The position numbers and the translations under genes were made by a program. A stretch of 64,000 nt of DNA from Moraxellaceae bacterium (GTDB lineage: Bacteria; Pseudomonadota; Gammaproteobacteria; Pseudomonadales; Moraxellaceae). The stretch spans positions 56,329 to 120,328 of the forward strand of contig JACKNZ010000011.1 of assembly GCA_024234595.1 (NCBI GenBank), in the 5' to 3' direction. Shown one piece after another: positions 8,438-15,490 of this stretch (position 1 is the first letter of the stretch; the number at the start of each line of letters is the position of its first letter). The notes beneath the pieces were generated by a model. That model was not told the origin of the DNA, ran no database searches, and saw only the letters and a program-made list of their open reading frames with translations.

Positions 8438-9925
8438 ATGTTATCTCTTGAGCAATTCTCTGCTTATGCCGCGCAAGGCTACAACCGTATTCCTTTAGCT
8501 TTACAATTACTTGCCGATTTTGATACACCATTGTCTGTGTATGCCAAATTGGCCAATCAGCCCTATAGCTATTTGTTTGAATCAGTGCATGGTGGCGAAA
8601 GATGGGGGCGTTATTCGATTATCGGCTTAGTTGCCCAACAACGTCTTGAAGTTCGCGGACACACCGTACAACGCTATCAACAGCAACAATTGTTAGATGA
8701 GCAAAGCGTAGATGACCCTTTAGCGTTTATTGAGCAATATCAGCAGCAGTTTAAAGTGCCTGTGATTGAGGGCTTGCCGCGTTTTACAGGAGGTTTGGTC
8801 GGTTATTTTGCTTATGATACGGTACGCTTATTTGAGAAGAAATTAGCCAAAATACAAAAGCCTGACCCACTCAATGTGCCAGATATTCAATTGATGTTGT
8901 CCGAAGAAGTGGTGGTATTTGACAATCTTAAGGAAAGCATTTTTATTATTGTCCATGTTGACCCACAACAGACGGATGCTTATCAACAAGGTGTGCAGCG
9001 TTTACAGCAGTTAGCAATACAGTTACAGCAAAAACAAGTTCAATTACCTCGTTGTGTTGACGTGTCAGACCCCATCCAAGAAGCGGACTTTGTTTCTAGC
9101 TTTGGACAAGAGGCGTTTAAGGCAGGGGTAGAGCGCATTAAAGAATATATTTTGGCAGGTGATGTCATGCAGGTTGTGCCATCACAACGCATGACGGTGG
9201 CCTTTAATCATACGCCACTCGCCTTATATCGTGCCTTACGTCATCTTAATCCTTCACCGTATATGTATTTTGTCGATTGTGGCGATAGCCATATTGTGGG
9301 CTCTAGCCCCGAAATATTGGCGCGTGTGCAAGAGGGGAAAGTGACTGTACGGCCAATCGCAGGCACGCGACCACGCGGCAAAACGCCTGAACAAGATAAT
9401 GCCTTGGCTCAAGAGTTATTGGCAGACCCCAAAGAAGTTGCCGAACATTTGATGTTGATTGATTTAGGGCGTAATGATGCAGGCCGTGTCAGTGAAGTGG
9501 GGCAAGTGCAAGTCACTGAACAAATGGTCATTGAGCGTTATTCTCACGTAATGCACATTGTCTCTAATGTCGAGGGTGTGCTCAAACCGAATGTTAGTGC
9601 GATTGATGTTTTAAAAGCGGCATTGCCAGCAGGCACTCTATCAGGCGCACCCAAAGTACGAGCCATGGAAATCATTGATGAGTTGGAGCCTGTTAAACGT
9701 GGCATTTACGGCGGAGCAGTAGGCTATTTGGGCTGGAATGGTGAAATGGATACCGCGATTGCGATTCGTACAGCGGTACTTAAAGATGGCATTATGTATG
9801 CTCAAGCAGGAGCAGGTGTGGTGGCGGATTCAGTGCCTGAATCAGAATGGCAAGAAACCCTCAATAAACTGCGCGCCTTATTTAAAGCCGCTGAATTAGC
9901 CAGTCAACAACTACATATTGGCTAG
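8438..9925 (+). CDS. trpE: Anthranilate synthase component I
   Basis: TrpE converts chorismate to anthranilate using ammonia supplied by TrpG, the first step of tryptophan synthesis. The 495-residue protein has the N-terminal regulatory domain with the 'LFESVHGGERWGRYS' region (near residues 45-60), which in the family carries the tryptophan feedback site. The C-terminal chorismate-binding domain has 'GDVMQVVPSQR' near residue 240, 'PIAGTRPRG' near 308, 'LIDLGRNDAGRVS' near 340 and 'GTLSGAPKVRAMEIIDELE' near 400. No trpG follows here; the next genes are tRNAs, so the amidotransferase gene is elsewhere. TTATTATG with GGGTG upstream marks the start. Confidence 0.96.
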   Translation: MLSLEQFSAYAAQGYNRIPLALQLLADFDTPLSVYAKLANQPYSYLFESVHGGERWGRYSIIGLVAQQRLEVRGHTVQRYQQQQLLDEQSVDDPLAFIEQYQQQFKVPVIEGLPRFTGGLVGYFAYDTVRLFEKKLAKIQKPDPLNVPDIQLMLSEEVVVFDNLKESIFIIVHVDPQQTDAYQQGVQRLQQLAIQLQQKQVQLPRCVDVSDPIQEADFVSSFGQEAFKAGVERIKEYILAGDVMQVVPSQRMTVAFNHTPLALYRALRHLNPSPYMYFVDCGDSHIVGSSPEILARVQEGKVTVRPIAGTRPRGKTPEQDNALAQELLADPKEVAEHLMLIDLGRNDAGRVSEVGQVQVTEQMVIERYSHVMHIVSNVEGVLKPNVSAIDVLKAALPAGTLSGAPKVRAMEIIDELEPVKRGIYGGAVGYLGWNGEMDTAIAIRTAVLKDGIMYAQAGAGVVADSVPESEWQETLNKLRALFKAAELASQQLHIG

Positions 9926-10013
9926 TTTAGATTGTTGTTAAAGCTAAAGTGTTTAAAAAAAGGGCATTTGATGCGTTTGTGGTTTAAAAAACCAAAAAAA
10001 AGCAAATAAAGGC

Positions 10014-10041
10014 TTGCGCTCAGCAAAATAATTGCTAAAAT
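10014..10041 (+). promoter_or_regulatory. Stable-RNA promoter for the tRNA-tuf operon
   Basis: TTGCGC (10014-10019) and TAAAAT (10036-10041) are separated by 16 nt and followed at once by GCCCCCC. A GC-rich discriminator of this kind is the hallmark of stringently controlled tRNA and rRNA promoters. The first tRNA begins 17 nt downstream of the -10 box. Confidence 0.75.
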
Positions 10042-10058
10042 GCCCCCCACTTCGCAAT

Positions 10059-10134
<76 letters not shown>

Positions 10135-10191
10135 TTTTAGCGACGTTACAGGGCTTGCCTAACCAAGAGTCCGTAGTGTAAAAACCGCGTT

Positions 10192-10276
10192 GGAGAGGTT
10201 GGGGAGTGGTCAAACCCATCAGACTGTAACTCTGCCGTCTTAGACTTCGAAGGTTCGAATCCTTCCCTCTCCACCA
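10192..10276 (+). tRNA. tyrU: tRNA-Tyr (anticodon GUA)
   Basis: This 85-nt class II tRNA has acceptor GGAGAGG pairing with CCUCUCC, anticodon loop CUGUAAC (GUA) and a long variable arm. CCA is encoded. Second tRNA of the cluster. Confidence 0.95.
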
Positions 10277-10294
10277 CCTAATATAAAATACAGC

Positions 10295-10368
10295 GCGGGT
10301 GTAGTTTAGTGGTAGAACTTCAGCCTTCCAAGCTGATCGTGCGGGTTCGATTCCCGCCACCCGCTCCA
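10295..10368 (+). tRNA. glyT: tRNA-Gly (anticodon UCC)
   Basis: Acceptor GCGGGUG pairs with CACCCGC; the anticodon arm CAGC-CUUCCAA-GCUG gives UCC; discriminator U and CCA are encoded. Third tRNA of the cluster. Confidence 0.95.
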
Positions 10369-10388
10369 AACGACTGGTTTGGCGTTTT

Positions 10389-10464
<76 letters not shown>

Positions 10465-10548
10465 GAATTTTTAAGCAGACAGCTGATGGCTTTGTCTGCC
10501 TTTAGTGTTAATAACATTGGCTAAATCACCCATAAGGGAGACATACAA

Positions 10549-11739
10549 ATGGCTAAGGCTAAGTTTGAACGTAATAAGCCGCACGTAAACGTCGGTACTA
10601 TTGGTCACGTTGACCACGGTAAAACCACATTAACCGCTGCTATCGCAACTATCTGCGCTAAAGCACGTGGTGGCGAAGCAAAAAGCTACGACCAAATTGA
10701 CTCTGCGCCCGAAGAAAAAGCGCGTGGTATTACCATTAACACCGCTCACGTTGAGTATGACTCCGAAATTCGTCACTACGCACACGTTGACTGCCCAGGC
10801 CACGCTGACTATGTAAAAAACATGATTACTGGTGCGGCGCAAATGGACGGCGCGATTTTGGTATGTTCCGCAGCTGACGGCCCAATGCCACAAACACGCG
10901 AACACATCTTATTGTCTCGTCAAGTAGGCGTGCCATACATCGTTGTATTCTTAAACAAATGCGACATGGTTGACGACGAAGAATTGTTAGAATTGGTTGA
11001 GATGGAAGTGCGTGACTTGTTAAGCAAGTATGACTTCCCAGGTGATGACACACCAATCATCCGTGGTTCTGCTTTGCAGGCATTGAATGGCGAAACAGGT
11101 CCATTCGGTGTTGATGCGGTATTAAAATTAGTTGATACCTTAGATACTTATATTCCTGAGCCAGTACGTGCGATTGACCGTCCGTTCTTGTTGCCTATCG
11201 AAGACGTATTCTCGATTTCTGGTCGTGGTACTGTAGTAACAGGTCGTGTAGAGCGCGGCATCATCAAAGTTGGTGAAGAAGTTGAGATTGTGGGTATCAA
11301 AGATACCGCAAAAACAACCTGTACTGGCGTTGAAATGTTCCGTAAATTGCTTGACGAAGGTCGTGCTGGCGAAAACTGCGGTGTGTTGTTACGTGGTATC
11401 AAGCGTGAAGAGATTCAACGTGGTCAAGTATTGGCTAAGCCTGGCACAATCAAGCCACACACTCAATTCCAATCCGAAGTGTATGTGTTGAGCAAAGATG
11501 AAGGTGGTCGTCATACGCCATTCTTCAAGGGCTATCGTCCACAATTCTACTTCCGTACCACAGACGTAACAGGTTCTATCACTTTGCCAGAAGGTGTAGA
11601 AATGGTTATGCCTGGTGATAACGTACAAATGACCGTAGAATTGATTCACCCAATCGCGATGGAAGAAGGCTTACGCTTTGCTATCCGTGAAGGTGGTCGT
11701 ACTGTTGGCGCAGGTGTTGTTGCCAAAATTATCAAGTAA
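10549..11739 (+). CDS. tufB: Elongation factor Tu, copy 1 (tufB position)
   Basis: EF-Tu delivers aminoacyl-tRNA to the ribosome as a GTP complex. The 396-residue protein has G1 'GHVDHGKTT' (near residue 18), switch I 'RGITI', G3 'DCPGH' (near 80), G4 'NKCD' (near 135) and the three-domain layout ending in 'GVVAKIIK'. A ribosome-binding site AAGGGAG lies upstream. It is co-transcribed with the four tRNAs. Its protein is identical to the second copy at 27226-28416, and I find only three differing bases between the two genes, all synonymous and all in the first 320 bp. Confidence 0.98.
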   Translation: MAKAKFERNKPHVNVGTIGHVDHGKTTLTAAIATICAKARGGEAKSYDQIDSAPEEKARGITINTAHVEYDSEIRHYAHVDCPGHADYVKNMITGAAQMDGAILVCSAADGPMPQTREHILLSRQVGVPYIVVFLNKCDMVDDEELLELVEMEVRDLLSKYDFPGDDTPIIRGSALQALNGETGPFGVDAVLKLVDTLDTYIPEPVRAIDRPFLLPIEDVFSISGRGTVVTGRVERGIIKVGEEVEIVGIKDTAKTTCTGVEMFRKLLDEGRAGENCGVLLRGIKREEIQRGQVLAKPGTIKPHTQFQSEVYVLSKDEGGRHTPFFKGYRPQFYFRTTDVTGSITLPEGVEMVMPGDNVQMTVELIHPIAMEEGLRFAIREGGRTVGAGVVAKIIK

Positions 11740-11752
11740 TTGATTAAGTGCT

Positions 11753-11779
11753 AAAGCCCAGTTGTCATTACTGGGTTTT
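11753..11779 (+). terminator. Weak intrinsic terminator after tuf copy 1
   Basis: CCCAGT (11757-11762) pairs with ACTGGG (11770-11775) around a 7-nt loop, followed by TTTT. The stem is short, so read-through into tRNA-Trp and secE is likely. Confidence 0.45.
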
Positions 11780-11796
11780 GGTGTCTTTAAGAGTTT

Positions 11797-11872
11797 AGGC
11801 CAGTAGTTCAATTGGTAGAGCACCGGTCTCCAAAACCGGGTGTTGGGGGTTCGAGTCCCTCCTGGCCTGCCA
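11797..11872 (+). tRNA. trnW: tRNA-Trp (anticodon CCA)
   Basis: Acceptor AGGCCAG pairs with CUGGCCU; the anticodon arm CCGGU-CUCCAAA-ACCGG gives CCA; discriminator G and the 3' CCA are encoded. A tRNA-Trp gene between tuf and secE is a common gammaproteobacterial arrangement. Confidence 0.96.
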
Positions 11873-11899
11873 TCTTCCTGTCTTTTAAGCTGACGGTTT

Positions 11900-12283
11900 A
11901 TGACCACACAAGCCGAAACAACAAGCAATAACGGACTTAATGTCGTTAAATGGTTGCTTGCCTTATCTATTTTAATTGCTGCAACGATAGGTAATCGTTA
12001 TGCGCCAGATTTGTTTCCGCAAATGTCGGCGTGGGCGCGTATTGTTGCACTGATTGTGATGGCTCTTGTGGCTTTGGGAATTACTCTGACAACCAATCAG
12101 GGCAAGTCCTTTATTAAGCTGTTGAGCGAAGCTCAAGTTGAAGCGCGTCGCATTGTTTGGCCAACCAAAGATGAGACAACACAAACAACCATGATTGTAT
12201 GTGCGGTTGTATTGGTGATGTCTTTAGTGTTATGGGGGGTTGACTCCTTGTTTGGCTGGATGATCTCCGCTGTTATTGGATAA
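11900..12283 (+). CDS. secE: Preprotein translocase subunit SecE
   Basis: SecE clamps SecY in the SecYEG protein-conducting channel of the inner membrane. The 127-residue protein is of the long, three-helix gammaproteobacterial type: hydrophobic segments near residues 17-35, 44-62 and 98-122. Before the last helix lies the conserved amphipathic region 'EARRIVWPTKDET' (about residues 82-94), which is the essential core of the family. It starts 27 nt after tRNA-Trp and nusG follows 15 nt later. Confidence 0.96.
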   Translation: MTTQAETTSNNGLNVVKWLLALSILIAATIGNRYAPDLFPQMSAWARIVALIVMALVALGITLTTNQGKSFIKLLSEAQVEARRIVWPTKDETTQTTMIVCAVVLVMSLVLWGVDSLFGWMISAVIG

Positions 12284-12298
12284 CAAGAAGAGGCATTT

Positions 12299-12835
12299 AT
12301 GAGTAAGCGTTGGTATATCGTTCATGCCTATTCGGGCTTCGAAAAACAAGTAATGCGTTCCTTGCAGGAGCGTATCAAGCGTGCCGAAATGGAGCATTTG
12401 TTTGGTGAAGTATTAGTGCCAACAGAAGAAGTTGTTGAAATCAAAAATGGCGTAAAGCGTAAAAGCGAGCGTAAATTCTTTCCGGGTTATGTGTTGGTAC
12501 ACATGGAAATGAATGATGATTCTTGGCATTTGGTTAAAGATTGCCCAAAAGTGATGGGTTTTATTGGTGGTAAAGCGGATAAGCCTGCGCCAATTACCGA
12601 CAAAGAAGCTGATGCGATTCTTAAGCGGTTACGTCAAAGTACCGATGCACCTCGACCAAAAACCTTGTTTGAACCAGGTGAAGTGGTGCGAGTGGTAGAT
12701 GGGCCTTTTGCTGACTTTAATGGTGCGGTAGAAGAGGTTCACTACGAAAAAAGTCGTCTACGTGTGGCGGTTATGATTTTTGGTCGTGCCACCCCTGTTG
12801 ATTTAGAATTTAATCAAGTCGAAAAAGTTTCTTAA
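12299..12835 (+). CDS. nusG: Transcription termination/antitermination factor NusG
   Basis: NusG binds RNA polymerase, suppresses pausing and links it to Rho or to ribosomal protein S10. The 178-residue protein has the N-terminal NGN domain ('WYIVHAYSGFEKQV' near the start, 'FFPGYVLVHMEM' near residue 60) and a C-terminal KOW domain ('FEPGEVVRVVDGPFADFNGAVEE' near residues 122-144). Length is normal. It is paired with secE and followed by an intrinsic terminator. Confidence 0.97.
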   Translation: MSKRWYIVHAYSGFEKQVMRSLQERIKRAEMEHLFGEVLVPTEEVVEIKNGVKRKSERKFFPGYVLVHMEMNDDSWHLVKDCPKVMGFIGGKADKPAPITDKEADAILKRLRQSTDAPRPKTLFEPGEVVRVVDGPFADFNGAVEEVHYEKSRLRVAVMIFGRATPVDLEFNQVEKVS

Positions 12836-12837
12836 GC

Positions 12838-12888
12838 AAAATAGCTCTAGTGCAGCACGCAAGTGTTTGTGATGTAGGGCTATTTTTT
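12838..12888 (+). terminator. Intrinsic terminator after nusG
   Basis: AAATAGCTCTA (12839-12849) pairs with TAGGGCTATTT (12875-12885) with one G-U pair, and the right arm runs into a T6 tract. It separates secE-nusG from the rplK unit. Confidence 0.7.
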
Positions 12889-12934
12889 ATTTGTATCGGG
12901 GAGCCTCGCGGCGTTTGTACCCAAGGAGTCTATT
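12889..12934 (+). promoter_or_regulatory. rplK leader, likely L1-binding autoregulatory site
   Basis: The leader has a GC-rich segment GGGGAGCCTCGCGGCG followed by TTTGTACCC and the ribosome-binding site AAGGAG. From memory this resembles the E. coli L11 leader, where protein L1 binds a mimic of its 23S rRNA site and represses rplK-rplA translation. No clear promoter is resolved in these 46 nt; the promoter may overlap the terminator at 12838-12888. Confidence 0.5.
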
Positions 12935-13363
12935 ATGGCTAAGAAAATTGATGCTTATATCAAGCTGCAAATCCCAGCAGGTAAAGCAAATCCTTCTCCA
13001 CCAATTGGTCCAGCATTGGGTCAACGTGGTGTTAATATCATGGCTTTCTGTAAAGAGTTTAATGCTGCTACGCAGAAAATGGATGTAGGTCAACCTACGC
13101 CAGTTGTGATTACCGTGTATTCTGACAAAAGCTTCACCTTTGTTATGAAAACCCCTCCTGCGACTTTCTTGTTGAAAAAAGCAGCAGGTATTAAGTCTGG
13201 TTCTGCTCGTCCTAATACTCAAAAAGTGGGTAAAGTGACACGTGCGCAATTAGAAGAAATTGCAACCACTAAAAAAGCCGACCTCACTGCTGCTGATATG
13301 GATGCTGCGGTGCGTACCTTGGCAGGTTCTGCACGTTCAATCGGCTTAGAAGTAGAGGGCTAA
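12935..13363 (+). CDS. rplK: 50S ribosomal protein L11
   Basis: L11 binds the GTPase-associated region of 23S rRNA and is needed for RelA activation. The 142-residue protein carries the Pro-rich N-terminal segment 'GKANPSPPIGPALGQRGVNIM' (near residues 17-37), which contacts factors and thiopeptide antibiotics, and the C-terminal RNA-binding domain with 'GSARSIGLEV'. Normal length. rplA begins 4 nt after the stop. Confidence 0.98.
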   Translation: MAKKIDAYIKLQIPAGKANPSPPIGPALGQRGVNIMAFCKEFNAATQKMDVGQPTPVVITVYSDKSFTFVMKTPPATFLLKKAAGIKSGSARPNTQKVGKVTRAQLEEIATTKKADLTAADMDAAVRTLAGSARSIGLEVEG

Positions 13364-13367
13364 TAAC

Positions 13368-14063
13368 ATGGCAAAATTAACCAAGCGTCAACAAGCAATT
13401 AAAGCGCAAGTTCAAGCAGGCAAGGCTTATGCCATCGAAGAAGCTGTTAGTGTGTTAACTGCTTTACCTCCTGCAAAATTTAAAGAGTCGATTGATGTGG
13501 CTGTTAACTTAGGTGTTGACCCACGTAAATCTGACCAAGTTGTACGCGGTGCTTCTGTATTGCCAAATGGTACAGGCAAGACTGTACGTGTGGCAGTGTT
13601 TGCACAAGGTGCTAATGCCGAAGCCGCTAAAGCAGCTGGTGCTGATATTGTTGGTTTTGACGATTTAGTGGCCAGCGTTCAAGCTGGTAGTATGGATTTT
13701 GACGTGGTTATTGCTACGCCAGATGCAATGCGTGTTGTAGGTAAGTTAGGTACAATTTTGGGGCCACGTGGTTTAATGCCCAACCCTAAAGTGGGTACTG
13801 TAACAACTGACGTGACCACTGCTGTTAAAAATGCTAAAGGCGGTCAAGTGCGTTACCGTGTTGACAAAGGCGGTATTATCCATACTACCGTTGGTCAATT
13901 AGGTTTTACACCAGAAGCTATTAAACAAAACGTTGAAGCGTTGATTGCTGACCTCAAAAAAGCCAAACCAGCGACCTCCAAAGGTGTGTATGTTAAGAAA
14001 GTAACGCTTTCTACTACCATGGGGCCTGGTTTAACCATTGACCAAGCAACATTAGCGGTTTAA
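13368..14063 (+). CDS. rplA: 50S ribosomal protein L1
   Basis: L1 forms the mobile L1 stalk that guides E-site tRNA out of the ribosome, and it represses its own operon by binding the rplK leader. The 231-residue protein contains the signature 'GTILGPRGLMPNPKVGTV' (near residues 125-142) and two alpha/beta domains. Normal length, with an ATG start preceded by AGAGGGC. Confidence 0.98.
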   Translation: MAKLTKRQQAIKAQVQAGKAYAIEEAVSVLTALPPAKFKESIDVAVNLGVDPRKSDQVVRGASVLPNGTGKTVRVAVFAQGANAEAAKAAGADIVGFDDLVASVQAGSMDFDVVIATPDAMRVVGKLGTILGPRGLMPNPKVGTVTTDVTTAVKNAKGGQVRYRVDKGGIIHTTVGQLGFTPEAIKQNVEALIADLKKAKPATSKGVYVKKVTLSTTMGPGLTIDQATLAV

Positions 14064-14277
14064 GAATTTGCGGATTTCCGCATCAAGGACTTTGATACGC
14101 TTGATAGCGTCAAAGACCTCAGGCGTAAGTGCTAAAGCTCATTGCTGGGCACTTACTTAAAAGCGGTTGATAAACCAAAGCCTGCGTAGACGCGGTGTGG
14201 TTCAGGTAACTGTACCCCCGCGAATGGCTAAAGCCAAAGTATTTAACTTTGTGCTTTTTTATTCTTAGGAGGTTACA
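14064..14277 (+). promoter_or_regulatory. rplJ leader (L10-L12 autoregulatory region)
   Basis: This 214-nt gap between rplA and rplJ contains several stem-forming segments, among them GCGGATTTCCGC near 14070, an AAGTGC...GCACTT pair (14128-14155) and GCGTAGACGC near 14184. In many bacteria the L10(L12) complex binds such a leader and represses rplJL translation. Position and structure fit; the exact fold was not computed. The rplJ ribosome-binding site AGGAGG is at the end. Confidence 0.65.
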
Positions 14278-14778
14278 GTGACTCTTAAATTAGAGGATAA
14301 AAAAGAGATAGTAGCCGAAGTCAATAAAGTGGCTTCTGGTGCATTCTCTGCTGTGGTCGCCGATTATCGCGGTTTAACAGTAGGCCGTTTGACAAAGTTG
14401 CGTAGCCAAGCGCGTGAACAAGGTGTGTATATTCGTGTTATTCGTAACACCTTAGCACGTCGTGCGTTTGAAGGTACTAACTTTGCTTGCCTACAAGACT
14501 CGTTAGTTGGCCCAAGCATTATTGGTCTCTCTCTGTCCGAAAATGACATGGGTGCTGCTGCTCGTTTGTTTAAAGACTTTGCCAAAGACAACCAAAAAAT
14601 GGAAGTCAAAGCATTGGCTTTTGATGGCAAATTGTTTGATGCTAAAGACATCGACAAAATTGCCTCTTTACCAAACCACAAGCAAGCATTGTCTATGTTG
14701 TTGTCTGTTATCCAAGCTCCAGTATCCAAGTTTGGCCGCTTGATGACAGCTTTGAAAGAACAGAAAGAAGCCGCTTAA
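14278..14778 (+). CDS. rplJ: 50S ribosomal protein L10
   Basis: L10 anchors L7/L12 dimers to the ribosome stalk and autoregulates its operon. The 166-residue protein has the N-terminal rRNA-binding domain with 'ADYRGLTVGRLTKLR' (near residue 29) and 'RVIRNTLARRA' (near 52), and a C-terminal helix that docks L12. Translation starts at GTG, preceded by a strong AGGAGG site. rplL follows after 53 nt. Confidence 0.97.
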   Translation: MTLKLEDKKEIVAEVNKVASGAFSAVVADYRGLTVGRLTKLRSQAREQGVYIRVIRNTLARRAFEGTNFACLQDSLVGPSIIGLSLSENDMGAAARLFKDFAKDNQKMEVKALAFDGKLFDAKDIDKIASLPNHKQALSMLLSVIQAPVSKFGRLMTALKEQKEAA

Positions 14779-14831
14779 TCGCAGCTTAACAAATTTAACC
14801 ATACCCCGACATTTTATTGGAGTGTATTAAC

Positions 14832-15203
14832 ATGGCCTTGTCCAAAGACGAAATTTTGAATGCCGTTGCTGAATTAACAGTAATGGAATTGGTTGACTTA
14901 ATCTCTGCTTTTGAAGAGAAGTTTGGCGTTTCTGCGGCTGCTGTTGCTGTTGCTGCTGGCCCTGCGGCTGCTGCGGCTGTTGTAGAAGAACAAACTGAGT
15001 TTAATGTTGTAATGACCAGCTTTGGTGCTAACAAAGTTAACGTCATTAAAGCGGTACGTGAAATCACTGGCTTAGGCTTAAAAGAAGCTAAAGACATGGT
15101 TGAAGGTGCACCTTCTGTTATTAAAGAAGGCATCAGCAAAGATGACGCAGCTGCTCTCAAGAAGAAATTGGAAGAAGCTGGCGCAACCGTTGAAGTTAAG
15201 TAA
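14832..15203 (+). CDS. rplL: 50S ribosomal protein L7/L12
   Basis: L7/L12 is the multicopy stalk protein that recruits translational GTPases. The 123-residue protein has the N-terminal dimerisation domain, an Ala-rich flexible hinge (about residues 35-50) and a C-terminal factor-binding domain with 'GLGLKEAKDMVE'. I chose the ATG at 14832 because it gives the family N-terminus 'MALSKDEIL' and has TTGGAG upstream; an in-frame TTG at 14817 is too early. Confidence 0.97.
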   Translation: MALSKDEILNAVAELTVMELVDLISAFEEKFGVSAAAVAVAAGPAAAAAVVEEQTEFNVVMTSFGANKVNVIKAVREITGLGLKEAKDMVEGAPSVIKEGISKDDAAALKKKLEEAGATVEVK

Positions 15204-15252
15204 TTCGCCTGAATTTGGGTGTTTACTTGCAGCTTGACATGAGCGCAAACAT

Positions 15253-15284
15253 GGCTGGTGGCTGTTTAAGCCGCCGGCCTTTTT
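15253..15284 (+). terminator. Attenuator between rplL and rpoB
   Basis: GGCTGGTGGC (15253-15262) pairs with GCCGCCGGCC (15270-15279), with two G-U pairs and a 7-nt loop, followed by T5. In E. coli a partial terminator at this place lowers rpoBC expression relative to the ribosomal proteins, and the same role is inferred here. Confidence 0.75.
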
Positions 15285-15490
15285 CTGTTTTAGTACATAG
15301 CAATTTAAACGATTTGACAAGAAACGATTAAGGCCCTGTCTCCACTTGCTAATAGATTTGGCTTAGTTCTTTCTTGCAAATAGTTTCAAACAAAATTGAT
15401 TAAAGTCTCACTTTAGATCGACTTTGTTGTAGCAGTCTCGCCAGTGTAGTGCTGGTTTTCATTCGAGTTTAGTCTAGCTGAGGACTCCAG
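15285..15490. other. rpoB leader region
   Basis: This is about 200 nt of A/T-rich sequence with no ORF. Weak promoter-like boxes occur (TTGCAA near 15394 with a poor -10), but none is convincing. The rpoB start follows GAGGA within GCTGAGGACTCC. Confidence 0.5.

Noticed and set aside
9961..10013. Terminator or fourth copy of the palindromic repeat after trpE
   Set aside because: TGGTTT/AAACCA is followed by A8, not T, and the similarity to the repeat (GTTTGTG, GCAAATAA) is too short to support a copy.
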